Below, piece by piece: positions 43,190-55,313 of a stretch of 64,000 bases of DNA; position 1 is the stretch's first letter, and each line of letters starts with the position of its first letter. Under the pieces are notes generated by a model, which was not told the origin of the DNA, searched no databases, and saw only the letters and a list, made by a program, of their open reading frames with translations. The DNA comes from Diaporthe sp. PMI_573 (Eukaryota > Ascomycota > Sordariomycetes > Diaporthales > Diaporthaceae): positions 124,001 to 188,000 of the forward strand of contig JAJTUP010000086.1 of the NCBI GenBank assembly GCA_021399435.1. The letters are read 5' to 3'. The position numbers and the translations under genes are program-made.

Positions 43190-45728
43190 TTATACCAGCT
43201 CGACTGTCTCAACTTGCGCAAGACTCTGTAATTCCCGGATATCACCACCAAGATCGCCGAGTAAGCTCCGTGTGCTACCTCTATATAGACTCCGTGCGCT
43301 GACTGGACTAAACATGCCGACACGGTAAAATTCTCCGTCATTCCCAGTGGGGCAGAGAATAAGGCCGAACCCTTTTCTAACGATGTCTCCTGCCTTCAAA
43401 AAAGTTCTTCCTAGACTTCCTTGCATGTTGATTTGCTGGCTTTGAATGTCATCCCGACTATCATATTCTCCTCGTCCCTTTTGCTGTTGATCTGATATAG
43501 CTTCACCGCTGCACTCGATTTTGCCATGCTCTCTTTCACCGGGCTCTTCTTCACTTCTAGACTCTTCTTCGCTGCTGGAATCCTCGGTAATGGTTTCCCA
43601 CTCACTGCCCGAATTTGTTGGCGTTACTTCGGGAACGGAATAGTCGCACCTCATCAGCAACAACAACTTGAGCCGTCCAAGTTCACCTTCGGAGACGCAT
43701 TTCCCTCCCTGATCATGTGGCTTGGGTTTGCAGTCGAAACTGAGTGTTCCAAAACAGCGTCCATACACCATTAATGAATGGGATTCCCGCCGTGAATATT
43801 CAGGCCATGAGGCTCCCGAAATATCTACTTCTTTGTGACTCAAATCCAGTGTGTAGCCTCGCAACCGGAGACTGCAGCCCGTCAGCGCCCCAAATGGATT
43901 AGCACCAGTCATGAGAACGTTTGCTTTGAGCAAGTTAATCTCAGACCGACAGTCATACCATCCGTTCATACCCTCATAAGCATCTCGGAAAATGCCAAAC
44001 GTATATCCCTTGTTTAAGCTACTCCAAGATGGAACTATGAAGGCTTCAGATCTTGGCCCAGATAACGAGGCGGACCAAAAAGGTTCAGAATGTGTGTGTG
44101 GGTCACCTTCACACCATAGAAGGCTGCTGTATAGGTGCCTTCTCCAGTGACCTGCATAGTAATCATCCTTCAGCCGGCCATAAAGGAGCCGGGCGAGGCC
44201 TGAGAGAGCGGGTAAAATGTCTGTGGCATTGGTGAAGGATCCTGTCTTGTAAGAGCTGTAGTTGCCGATGACTGCGTTCCAAGTCTCGTATATGGCTATG
44301 GGGTCTGCATCGATTTCAGACTTGCCAATATGACGATCGTAGCCGTGCGTGATTGCATCTTGGCCGCGCCGTTGACGGCATTTACTGCACAAAAAGTGTA
44401 GATCGCTCGCTCCAAAGATTAGTCTCCTGGTAGACAAGATCGTTTCTTGGAATATCCATCCCCTACTGCTCCAACGACTCAATCGCGTATCGGTGTAAAT
44501 AAAGGCGCTTCCGAGTTCACCTGCATATGAAGTCGTGTGACCCTTGTACTGGACCAGAAAAAAGCCCTCGGTGTGGGGTGTTCGGCGAGATTGGAAGGGA
44601 ATACGGATAATGCGGCCTGTTTGACGCAAAAAGCCTTCATCGCATGAACGCGAATTTGTGGCGCAAAGAGTGACTTGGGCGGAGCCATAAATGTTATGCA
44701 TTTCAGTGCACTGTCGCTGCCAGTCGGATGGATCGTCCTGCACGATACAGAGCGCATCTACCCAGAGGAAAGGAATACCCAGGGCTCGGGTGACTTGAAT
44801 TGCGTCTCGAATTGCTGGAGGCAACTCAGTCTCAGTGATGCCTGCCTGTCGGTCGGAGAGTGTTGCGACGTTTGTCTTGGCCTGACTTTCTCCTGAACCC
44901 CAGCAGTAGCTAAGAGCGGCGTATTTGAGAGTTGAGGCAACTGACTGCATATGGTCTTCACGCAATATGAGGCGAGGCATTTCAGGTCTCACGTCGATAA
45001 GCCGCTCAGGCATATATGCATGATCGAAGACGTCGTGCCCGTGGCTTTTAACGCACCTCTCGAGTGTCTGCTTCATCCATTGGACGCTATCCGCGTCGCA
45101 GTACTCCTGGTTCGAGCGGTTCCTAAGACGCAACCAACGCGAAACTGCGTCCGATTCTAACCGCGGTGAGTATATTTCAGGATTTCAGGATACAAAGCCG
45201 TAGCATAAGCCGCTATAAACACTCACCACATGCAGATTCCACATGGCAAACCATTTTCAAGGTAATTTTGTTGTCTCCAATCTCGTCTGACGCAAAGTCG
45301 GCGGCTATCAACATCGCATCGAGACCGTTCGGGAATTCTCGAGATCCCTCCCGACCATCCCCATATAGCATTGCCCAGGAATATGCTATACTTATGGACA
45401 TGATACATCCAGACATCTTGTTGAAGTCAGAGTCTTCCGAAACGAAGGACGCAATGGCTTCATGCAGAAATCTGCAGAAGTCGCACCCATCTTGAGATGA
45501 TTTCCAGAGCTTAGGCAGCTCTGGATATGAATCAGTCAACACAAATTCTGTGGGAAGGGAGCCTCCAGTGCGCTCGCCCCGTCTATGCTTGGGCAATTGT
45601 TCTTCGTCCAGTTCCAAATGCGGCCCTGACTGGTAGAGTTCTGGTATATCGTCCCGGAATTGTACCTTCTGACAGTTTGAGCACAGGTTTGCAACTCCGA
45701 ATGGAGCGTCAGAAGCTGAAGAGCTCAT
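43190..45728 (-). CDS. HET-domain protein (heterokaryon incompatibility)
   Basis: Exons 45227..45728 and 43190..45156, 822 aa, with a 70-bp GTGAGT..GTTAG intron. The HET domain begins in exon 2 at YAALSYCWG (family signature SYxWG), followed by DAIQVTRALGIPFLWVDALCIVQDD, MHNIYGSAQVTLCAT and SRGWIFQETILSTRRLIFG, all in the expected order. The first 165 residues are a Cys-containing N-terminal region (LCSNCQKVQF, GCDFCRFLHEA) common in this subgroup. A Glu/Ser-rich acidic linker lies at about 665-720. HET domains trigger growth arrest or cell death on non-self contact in Pezizomycotina; the NAD-cleaving TIR-like fold is proposed for some. The protein looks intact, unlike the HET relic at 21.6 kb. 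The start is the first ATG of the better-quality frame (MSSSASDAPFG). Confidence 0.9.
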
Positions 45729-46798
45729 AGTGCACCGAATCGAGGTGGGGTTTGTGTAGGGGTTACGTGGCCGCCAGAGATCCCACAAGAATGACAGTTG
45801 ACCAACGTAAAAATCCGAGATGGATACAGCCTCGAGAGTCGAAACGGGGGAAAGAGGTCGGGAAAATTCTCAAAAAGCGGAAATGCTCGAGTGAGCCGGA
45901 CAAGTGAGGGGGAGAGCAGTGATGTGCTCTTGGTCATCACCAGATTCAAATTATGTCACCACACCCTGTGCCAGTGAATGCAGATAAGCTATACCTCATA
46001 CGTGCTTCATGCAGTCAGCGTCCTTTGCAAGGCTGCAATCAGGATAATCGATGGGTGTTCACCAACGCGGATAGCCCTGCCCTACTCCAGTAGCAAAATG
46101 CGGAAACGCCAGCTGCTTGATATGCAAACTATGTGTACCAAAAACCCTGAAGCAAGTCTAACGATATAGGGCGGATGTCCCATTACAAACTATATCATAC
46201 TAGAGGTTGTTGCACTGACTGTCGACTTACACATATAGACAGTCCCATCTTGATCCGCAGAGAGATACGGCCAAACCGCAGTTGGTGGAGACCGACACGC
46301 CAGCACGCTCGCTCAGCCGTGGCACTGCCGCCGCCAAGAAGCTGGGATGAAAGAGGCCAGGGATTAGAGTGGCCCCACAAATCAAGTCCGAGGGTCGCCC
46401 ATGACGAAACAAGGACAGTGATCCCTGACCCTTTGGGGATAAACACGCTCCAGACTGGGAGTGAAGGAGTGACTGACTGACACGCTGCCCTGTTATTTAT
46501 ATAGCACGCCAACCGCCCACTTCGCCAAGTAGCAATCATTTATCGACAGACAACAACACCAAAGAGCAGAATTATTGTGAGTACTTTTCCTAACAGCACC
46601 TCATCAAACCAGCTCGATACCATACTCTGGCCGTGTAAGCCATATCAAGCGCTCTCGATCCACTCCCCTCCCCCCACACAGGTCCTTAGCTAGACGGTCC
46701 ATCCGCTGACATCATAGCCCCTTTTCCCAGTAGCCGACAGCATCACCCGAAAACACCAAACCATCCAGACCAACGCACACTCCACAACACAAGACAAG
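45729..46798. other. divergent upstream region of the HET and CaaX-peptide genes
   Basis: About 1.1 kb. A TATA-like TTTATATAG lies near 46496. A likely leader intron of the small gene is listed separately. No other gene seen. Confidence 0.5.
46577..46681 (+). promoter_or_regulatory. probable 5' UTR intron of the 47-aa peptide gene
   Basis: GTGAGTACTTTTCC at 46577 and a pyrimidine-rich run ending CCCCACACAG at 46681 fit a fungal intron of 105 bp. It would end 117 bp before the ATG. Splicing is inferred from sequence only. Confidence 0.45.
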
Positions 46799-46942
46799 AT
46801 GCCCAACGGACCCGGCGCCGCCTCTATCTCGACCATCGAGAGCATCATTAAGCCCGCCGAGGCCTCAGGCGGCAAGACAAAGTGCATCGAGTGCGACGGC
46901 TACGAGTGCTGCTGCATCCCGATCCCCTGCGTCGTCATGTGA
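46799..46942 (+). CDS. 47-aa Cys-rich peptide with C-terminal CaaX box
   Basis: An intronless ORF from ATG 46799 (context caagATGCC) to TGA 46942. The first half is a Ser/Ile/Ala-rich leader-like region. The second half holds seven Cys: CIECDGYE, then CCCIPIPCVVM. The last four residues, CVVM, are a CaaX motif with X = Met, the type used for farnesylation, and the same ending is found in a-factor-like lipopeptide pheromones of sordariomycetes. Neighbouring Cys could be palmitoylated. Unlike known pheromone precursors it has Cys pairs before the CaaX box, so a signalling peptide or a small membrane-anchored protein are both possible. There is no signal peptide, consistent with cytosolic prenylation. 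A TATA-like site and a probable leader intron support transcription. Confidence 0.65.
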   Translation: MPNGPGAASISTIESIIKPAEASGGKTKCIECDGYECCCIPIPCVVM

Positions 46943-47320
46943 GCGCGTCAGGAAACCGAGACGGGACCGGAAAGGATAAGGGGAAGAACGTTTGGGAACA
47001 GATGAAGAGGGAGCGTCTGCCGAAGAGAAACGCATCGAGCTAGCAGATGTCCGAGACAGCAACGCCGAGGACAGACCGTCAGGCTAGGGCTCGAGGGAGG
47101 GGAATGAAGATGATATCCAGCTTTTGAATTACGACATACCTAGGTGCTCATGAAGACACGTCACTGGCGCAAGTAACCTGTGGCTTCTCGTGGGTGGGAA
47201 TACAAGATCCGTACCTCAGCAACCAATGGCACGACCAACCTAGAGCCAGAGTAAGATGCCAGCAATAAGTAAATGTCCACCGAATCCCGCTGAGATCTGC
47301 AATATGAAGCTGCAGGCAGG

Positions 47321-47749
47321 CTTGTTGCACCCTGGTGAAATGAACCGACATGCGTCGAGCAGTCTGCCGACCACCACCTGTAGACAGGTCAAGCCTTTCC
47401 TTTCATGGCCAAGAGAGGACGCTTGCTGTCTGTGTCTCCCTCAAGGTGGCTGCTCAACACTCTCCACCCCTGAAATGGGACGAGTGTCATGCCCCCAGCC
47501 CGTCGTCCACGACCTACACGTCAGAATATCCCACGGGCTTGTTGAGCCCCGGTGAAATGAACCCTACGCATCGAGTAGTTTGTCAACTGCCACCAAGTCA
47601 AGACCTTTCGTGAACGAGAAATGAGGTTGACCGCCTGTCCGTCCTCCAAGGTGGCAGCTCAACGCTCCAACTCGGAGATGGAACAAATGTCAAGCCCCCA
47701 GTCCGTCGTCCAGACCACGCGTTACAATATCCACACATCTCATGGCACC
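47321..47749. repeat. diverged ~215-bp tandem duplication
   Basis: Unit 1 starts CTTGTTGCACCCTGGTGAAATG at 47321 and unit 2 CTTGTTGAGCCCCGGTGAAATG at 47538. Shared blocks include GTGAAATGAACC, CAAGGTGGC and GCCCCCAG.CCGTCGTCCA. In the window GCGTCGAGCAGTCTGCCGAC against GCATCGAGTAGTTTGTCAAC all five differences are transitions toward A/T in unit 2. Confidence 0.8.
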
Positions 47750-48165
47750 TCAAGTCACATCACCAACCAGCAAACGGGGTCACACGTATCCAGTTCTGAA
47801 AATGGTCATAACGCATCAATTATCTTTCTAGACGTTACCAAACAAACAAAAATAAAAACAAAACAAACCCCACGGCCGACCACACCGACCGAGACCGAGA
47901 GACCGGGACCGGTCCGGTCAGTAAGCTATAAGTATGTAGTAGGGGCCGCAGTAGCAGCAGCAGCAGCAGCGAGCGGAGCGGAGCGATGATTGACATTTGA
48001 CCCGCAGAGGGCGTGGAAGGAAGGCAAAAACATGCACCCTTCCTGACCTGACCTAACCTGACCAGACCAGAAACGCCCGAGAATGAAAAATTGCTTGTCG
48101 CCCGTTGGTACGGGGCAAGGCAAAAAGATATGAAAAGAGACAAGAACAGACAAGAACAGACACCC

Positions 48166-48184
48166 ACCCATCCATCCATCCATC
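48166..48184. repeat. (CATC)n microsatellite
   Basis: CCCATCCATCCATCCATC run in a spacer. It follows two copies of ACAAGAACAG. Confidence 0.8.
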
Positions 48185-48776
48185 TTGTATAGACGAAGCT
48201 CTCGTCTCCCAAAGGGTGAACGGGGGGTGGGGAGTGAAGCGATCAACAAAGTCGACCGACCGTCCGTTCGTTCTGGGGGGTATGCATGAACAAGATATGA
48301 CCACGAACCATCCATCCTCCTCCCTCTCAGTGACATCCCATGCCAGACAACAAAAGACAAGAGACAAACAAACAGACAACACCAACCACAACAACAACAA
48401 CAACAAAAAAAGAGGGTAAACGCATAAGTATATGTACCTTGATTCTCCAGACCCCTGATTCCCTATAAACAGCAAGTACAAAAAAAACAACTTTTTGTGT
48501 TTTTTGACCAGTTTGCCCCAGGCCAATTTTTCCGCGTTTCGTTGTGCGTTCATGAACAAAAGTAAGTAAAATAAAAGCATGTATGCATGCCATTCCTTTT
48601 CGCTCCGTCGATAATGAGAAATATCCATGCCATTATGCATTTGCGTCAAATTAATAGACAACCCCACCACTAATGCCTTGGGTGGGTGGGTTAGGAAAGT
48701 ACAATCTCCTTCTGTGTAAGCTGGGTTTACCACCTCTAGAAACCAGGTGGGGGCCGAGATACCACGCGCGGCAGCA

Positions 48777-51700
48777 TCAGGCCTCCTCCTCGATCAGGCG
48801 CTGCACCTCTGGGCCGTTGAGCAGGATGCGCTTGCCCAGCTCCTCTGGCGGCTTGCCGTCGCGGACGGCGCCAAAGTCAAGAATCTGTGCATCACCGAAA
48901 GTCAGTACGATTTGTTTTAGAAATGAGTGCATCGTTGTTATGATCATGGAACATACCTCCACATATGTCAGGTTGTCCCTCTGCACAGCAGCAACACACC
49001 GCCGCTCGTCAAACTTGACCTGCCACACGCCGCCCAGGTCGGTGAGGAGGTCCTGGATGTGGTCGCCCGTCTGGACGTCCCACATCTTGACCGTCTTCTC
49101 GCTGCCCGAGATGACCTTGCGGCCGTCGTGCTGGAAGCACGTGATGGCGCCCGTGTGCGCGCTCAGCGTGTGCTTGCACTTGCCCGAGTCCGGGTTCCAG
49201 ATGCGCAGGGTGCTGTCGGCGGCGGCCGAGACGAGGAGCTCGTCGCGCAGGTCGAGCAGCCCGACCAGCAGGGTGTGCCCCTCGAGGCTGTGCAGGCAGG
49301 CGCCCGTGTCGAGGTCCCAGATCTTGACGAAGGAGTCCATAGATCCCGAGATGCAGCGGTTCCGCTTGTGGTCAAGGACGACACTATAGACCTTTTGCGT
49401 GTGGCCGTGCAGCACGTGGAGGGCCTCCCCGGTGCTGATGCGCCACACGCGGACGGTTGCGTCGTAGCTACCAGAGACGAGGACGTCCCCGTGGGCTGCG
49501 ATGGAGCGGACAGAGTGCGTGTGGCCGCTCAGGATCCTGACGAAATACGGGCACTCTGCGTCATTGGCGGGAGGCCCTGTCTGTATATACCGTCGAGACC
49601 CCGCCTCGGGCAGCCTCCATACTCGGAGCTGGCTGTCCCGGGAGCCGGTGATGATGAGCGGGTTCGGTGGCATCATCACAGGCTCGCCATCTAGACCGAC
49701 CTTGCCGGTATCGGTGGGCATGAGGATCTGTAGGCATCGCACAGTCGATGTGTGCCCGTAGAAGACCTGCGAGCACATCCCCTTCTCGATGTCCCACACA
49801 CGGACTGATCGGTCGGTGCTGCCGGATACCAGCGTGTTTCCCTCGTACTGCAAGGCCCACACGCCGCCCTCGTGGCCCTCGAGCTTCTTCCGTAGCTTCC
49901 CGGTTTTTGTGTCGTACACATGGATGAGGGTGTCGTCGCTACCGGTGATGATCTTGTCATCGTCAAATTGGAGACACGTGATGACATGGCGAGGGTGCGC
50001 TGCAAAGGCCACATGTCCAGGCTTGACCTTGCCGCTTGTCCAGCTCTGGCGGATCATATAATGACGACGGTACAGGGACTTGAAAAGGTGCAGTCTCCGG
50101 AGGGAAGGCAGGCCAATCTGGGGGTCGGGGACAGACAGGACAGCCTCGTTGGCCGCCGAGATGGGGCCCTCGGCCTTGAACTTGGGTGGTGACAACGGGG
50201 CGTCCTCCTTGAGGGACTCCTGCAGACTGACTCGCCGCTTGGTCCGCTCGAGATTGCCGTAATTGTGCACCCCTCGCTTCCGCTTCGAGCTGCGCAGCTT
50301 CGGCATATCGGGCTTGGGCGACCTCAGCTCGGCCTCGGTCGAAGTCAGGCGGTTCTGCAGGCTGAGATCGAGCTCCGCGCCCTCGGCGCCCTCCGGGTCC
50401 TGCCAGCCCCAGCCCTGGGTGATGGCCTTCCTGAGCTCACCAGGTGAGAGCTGGAAGCCATCCCGGTCAAACAGCTCCTTCCAACCAGTCTCGTTGCTAT
50501 CGATCATGGTCCGCCAGTGCTTGGAGACCTGTGCTGCGCGGCAGAGATCCCGGTGGTCGAGGAAAGACAGCACGTGCAGGCCGAGCTCGGTAGGTAATTG
50601 CTTCAGGAAATCGCACTTGAGTGCAGGATTGACGACGTCTGCAACCATGTGCAGGGTCTTCCTGGGGCATCTGCGGAGGAACTGGTACATCATGAATGTC
50701 TTCATGTCGTTGGGCATGGAATCGAAGGACTCGAGCATGGACCGGGTATCGAGGAGGCCGACGGCGCGTTCGAAGGCTTGGCGATCGCGTTGAGAGGGGG
50801 ACCCCTCGGTTATCAGATCCATATCAGCCATGTCCAGGCCTAGCGTAGACTGGGTCTCCTGCTCCTGGCTCTCGTCGAGCCATCGCCGCCGGGAGGACCT
50901 GGTCAGGCTCCGCGAGAAGCTGGAGCCCTCGTCGTCTTCCTCGGCGCCATCCTCCTGGGGATCGGATGTGTGCAGCTGTGCGGCGGCCAGGGTGGGAGAC
51001 AATCTAGGACTAGGCAGGCTGGCATCGGGATCTGCAACAGTAATGGAAGGGCGGGGTTGTGAGATGTCGTCGAGGGGCTCGGCAAAGGTTTCGACGTCGG
51101 CGTCGGTGATGGGGGGTGTAGCGACGTTGCTGCTGCTGAAGACCGTCTGGGATTCACTGCCGGCCGGGCTTGCCGCCTCATAAGCGGCCAGACTTTGGCT
51201 GGGGCCTGAGGTCGGTTCGGGGTTCAGGGGCCTTAACCTCTGGGGCACATCGCTCGCGGCCGTGACCTCGGACCTGTCCGGGGTGGCCAGGTACAGCGAG
51301 GATGACTGCCGAGTGGTCCTCTCCCTGGCACCGTGGGAGACGGCTCTCCGAAGCCTGTCGGAGACTGACGAGCCTGCATGGCTGCGGGACGACCTCTGAG
51401 AGGACCTGTTGGAGGCAGTCTGGTTCCCGGATGCTTGCCGGCGGGATTTGCGAGTTGGCGGCTCGGCGGAGGATTTGGGGACTTGTCGTTGGGTTTCAGG
51501 CGCAGGCGTGCCTCGTTCAGAACTGGACTTGACACTGTCCTCGATCTCGAGGGGTTTGGACTGGACAAAAGACTAGTCAGCACAGGGACACACTTACATC
51601 GTCTCACAGATGTCTCAAGGATGGGCTGACCTGTATTTCTCCCGATGTGAAGGAGGGTTCGCTAAAGGACCACGTAAACTCGTCGTCATTCTCAGACAGG

Positions 51701-52014
51701 TCGAGGGTGAACTTCCTCAGGTCTGGCGGGGTAGGGCCTTGGGCAAGGGGGTACTCCTTGACGTCGAGGGTCTCGAGGGGCCTGGGCTGGCAGATGAAGA
51801 GCGGAGGATATGACCTTTTGGTGGTTGTGGTGGTGGTGACGGTCTTGGTCTCGACGCACTGGGCCAGTTCATACTGCAGTTTTGATGCACGGCCTGACGT
51901 ATCGCTCTCGCTGTCGTCGAAGCTGACGGTGAGCCTCTGGTTGGCCCTGGGCCGTCGAATCTCGGTGGTCTTCTGGGCGGGCAGCGTGCCTTTTGGAGGA
52001 GGCACGACAGACAT
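48777..52014 (-). CDS. F-box/WD40 protein, Cdc4-like SCF substrate receptor
   Basis: Exons 51631..52014, 48957..51560 and 48777..48884, 1031 aa. The N-terminus (about 1-350) is disordered and Ser/Pro-rich. An F-box lies near residue 440 (FLKQLPTELGLHVLSFLDHRDLCRAAQVSKHWR). From about 645 there are WD40 repeats with GH..WD spacing (EGHEGGVWALQYEGNTLVSGSTDRSVRVWD; GHTHSVRSIAAHGDVLVSGSYDATVRVW and others, about seven or eight blades). This is the Cdc4/Fbw7 architecture, in which the propeller reads phosphodegrons (Arg-rich pocket) and the F-box binds Skp1 in the SCF ubiquitin ligase, for targets such as CDK inhibitors. The last intron (48885..48956, 72 bp) is a multiple of three without stops. 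sconB/Met30-type is less likely, because that branch differs in the F-box-to-WD linker. Confidence 0.9.
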
Positions 52015-55000
52015 GATGACGGTGGAGGGGTCAGGTCGAAGCGGTACGAGGCGGTGGTATGGGGATGCAAGCGGTCGATGGCCGCAGGTCGAGGTGGGCT
52101 GGGTGGGCCGGGGTCGAGGTGCAGATGGACGGCCGTCCTGTTCGGTGTCGGCACTCGTACCCGGGACAGGCTTGCCGCGGTGTGATTCCGCGAACCAGGC
52201 AGCCGACGCCTCGAGTTGAAACCCTGGCCTTGGTCGGATGGACGCGTCGGTGGCGTACTTCTACTCACAGCCTCGTGTGCAGCGGGCTGCAACGCGTTTC
52301 CTGTCGGCCGTGGCGGTGCGGTGGTCGTGTGTTGGACGACTGAAAGTCCGAGTCAAGACGGGGATCAAGCGCTGATCAACATGTCCTCATGCTAGTTGGT
52401 GGTTATGAATAAGAATGTCGGCCGGATCGTGATTGTCGTCGGGGTGAGGATCAGCAGTCGGGTGTTGGATGGGGCGGGAAAGGGGGGGGATGGGAGATGG
52501 GTGGGCGTGGCTCGATGTGTGTGTTGAAGTTTTGTCGAGAAGGAAAGGAAGGCAGTAAGATGGAGTAAGACGAGGCACGAGGCACGAGGCACACACGAGG
52601 CACTGGCACAGAGCACCCACAGACGAACCACACGAGCCGAACCTGGCAAGTCTGGTTTGGAGAGGGCGGGCGCACGGGGCAGGCAAAAAAAAAGGCGGGC
52701 ACCCGCAGGCAAAAGGAGGGACGGGGAGGGCGAAGGAGGAGGCGTTGGTCAACAGGCGCCAAACCTTAGCTAGGGCGGATTTGATTTGGGGGAGTGGCCC
52801 GAAAGGGGGCGAGGGGTGCCTGCGGCTAGGAGGCTTCGGCTGCTGGCCTGCTACAGTGCTGCAGCCGGTGGTGCTGAGAGTGCTGTTGCCGTGCTGTTGC
52901 TGCTTACAAGTGGCTGGACGGGCCTGACTTGAATGATGATGAACTGTTCGACTGGGAGAGGATAAAGGAACCGGGATTTGAGATAAAAAGGCGGGTTCTA
53001 CGATGGTGTCATTTCTTGCCCGTGTGGTCAGACTCGAGATACGGAATTGTGAATAGATGCAGATGCAGAAGCAGAAGCGGGTGCAGGTGCAGGTTCAGTC
53101 TGTTGCTGTTGTTCATGTTTACGCCAGGGGACTTCAGCAGGCAGGACTAATAATAACAGTAAGGTTCTGCCATATTGGTAGGCGGCCGTCGGCTGTCTGC
53201 CCCTTTCAAGGTGCCTAGTAATAAATAAGGAGAGGGGTAGGGGAGGCACACGGGGCAAATGGGCTTGTTTTGCCAGTGGCTCAACACCCGAGTACTGTGT
53301 AGTTGGTAGTACCACCTATCTGCAGTACGTCCGTACGTCTGTACACCTAGGCAGTCTTCCATCCGGATTGCTGTGGGCGGGCTTGGACGTGACGTGACGG
53401 GATGTGACGAGCCGAACACACTGCAGTCTGCAGTCTGCAGGCCCAGCACCTGTGTCTCCAAAACCCCCCCCCCCAGTCTCTAACACTCTGCATCTCGCAA
53501 CAACCACAGCAACCAACCAACACATTAGCAGTTGGTTCTACTGCGTCCATACCAACAATGTGTTGGGCGAACCAACTCCCACATTACTTATGTAGGCAAT
53601 CGAGGCGAAGGGCCTATCCACAGGTACTGTTAGCACCCCGATCTCACCCCACCCGCACCCGATTAGATCAGAGTCTTTCATCAAAAAAAGGAAAAAAAGG
53701 ACCTGCGCACGGGAGAGTGACGCCACACCCGCCGCTTCCCACTGGCCCACTGCCCTTGCAACGAGCCTCCACTTTGGGCAGACACTTTTTCGGATCCTCT
53801 TGAAACCTGCAGTGTCCACCGAGCACTGTGGCATTGGGCGTGCAGTGCTCTATCTCTCTCCTGTCTGATGTTCCCCGCTCCCTCCCTCACCAATTACCCC
53901 TGCAACCCACCTCCTGCTCGTGCAGCCGTGCCGTGCCAATGCCGTGCCCGACCCCTGACCAGCAGTCCGAACCCAGACACTCCCAGACCAACCCGAGAGC
54001 CAGCTTCAGATCCAGACCCAAGATCCGGATGAGGGAGACCCAGACCCAGTGCACTGGGTCCCAGACAGTCGCTCACCCATCTTCCACCTGCCAGGCTGCT
54101 GCTGACTGACTGACTGACTGACTGACTGAGTGAACTCACATAATCCCACCGAAAGACGGCCCACATCCGCCGCTGACATCAATCCTGCCTCGCCGGTGCC
54201 TTGGCCAACGCAAAAGTTCAGATCGACGGGGCCCAATCGCTCACGTATCAGCCAGGTGGCATCGAGACGGACGGGCCGAGCGACTGACTGATCGCCCGCT
54301 CATCCTCGGGCCCGGTCTCGCACGCCTTTTCGGAGTCCGCTACTGTGGTAAGCTTGGCCTGCTTGGAAATATCCCTTGTCCAGCGAGAATCAGTCTCCGT
54401 CCCGCCCCCTCGGCCGAGTCCGCCTCGCTTTGCCAAGCCCGGCGCTTAGACCTGATCGCTCACTACCAAGGTACCAAGGCACATGGCAAATCACTTGCAT
54501 TGCTGCCATGCATCGCTGCCATGCCATGTGGAAGATGGCTGATCAAACGGGAGATCAAGACGGGCAGGCAGGCAAGTGGGTGGGCGAGAAGGGAGGCTAT
54601 CTGGACCAGTTGCCTGCTCTGTGTTTGGCATGGTTTATTGCTGGCAGGACCTCGAGGTTACTCTTTGTTAGTCCAGTTTGCCCTAGACACCAAATGACCG
54701 AGACAATTCATGAGATGTGAATGGTGTGTAATAAAGCGTGGGTGACAATTGGAGCTGCAAGTTCAGGGCAGTCTTGACCTCCAAGGCGATGTTTCGATCG
54801 CGTGGTTCTGTCCATCGATGCTGCCGTCGAGCGGTCCACACCGTCATGTATGCAAATGGACGCACCCCTGCCAAACCTCGAGATAGACAGGCTGCAATAT
54901 CAACAAGTGATGCTTCTGATTTTCGTGCTACTTTTCCGTCTCTCGTAGAAGGGAGTCCTGCAGTCGTGCCGGTCACACCAGGAGTCAAAGGTGCAACTGG

Positions 55001-55313
55001 AAGTCGCGTCGGTCCTGGTTGACCAGACAGGAACCACGACTGTCTCTCCTTCCCCTCTCGCCGCAGCAAAGGCAACAGCTGCACTGGAGGTCAGCTCCAT
55101 GCGCAATCCTTCCTTCACTTTGCCACATTGCCTCGTACCTAACAGTCTGGTCCGCCTCAACGCCTCCGTCCCAACACCGCGAGGCCCAGCTGTTCTCGAC
55201 CTTGAGCAATCCCCAGTGCTCCTTCTATCACTGGTCTATGGGGAATCGTGGGCTTCACATTTTTTTCAGACTGCTCTACTCCCTTGTCCAGTCTGTCTTC
55301 TCCATCAAGGACA
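52015..55313. other. long intergenic region, 3.3 kb
   Basis: A divergent promoter zone between Cdc4-like and HORMA genes. It contains a 12-C run near 53464 and the (GACT)n microsatellite at 54102. Several open stretches exist but none has a domain, an ATG in good context and splice sites together. The first 700 bp upstream of 52014 are CT/GC-rich and probably include a long leader for the Cdc4-like gene. Confidence 0.5.
54102..54129. repeat. (CTGA)n microsatellite
   Basis: Seven tandem CTGA units ending in GAG. No other structure seen. Confidence 0.9.

Larger units (their letters stand above)
46943..48776. other. gene-free spacer with diverged tandem repeat
   Basis: About 1.8 kb. 47321..47749 is a two-unit tandem duplication (listed). 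47940-47985 has GCA repeats, 48166-48184 CATC repeats and 48385-48410 CAA/A-rich repeats. No gene supported. Confidence 0.5.

Noticed and set aside
47940..48720. 226-aa minus-strand open frame rich in Leu/Phe
   Set aside because: Arises from simple repeats (CATC, CAA) in the 3' flank of the Cdc4-like gene, without a motif.
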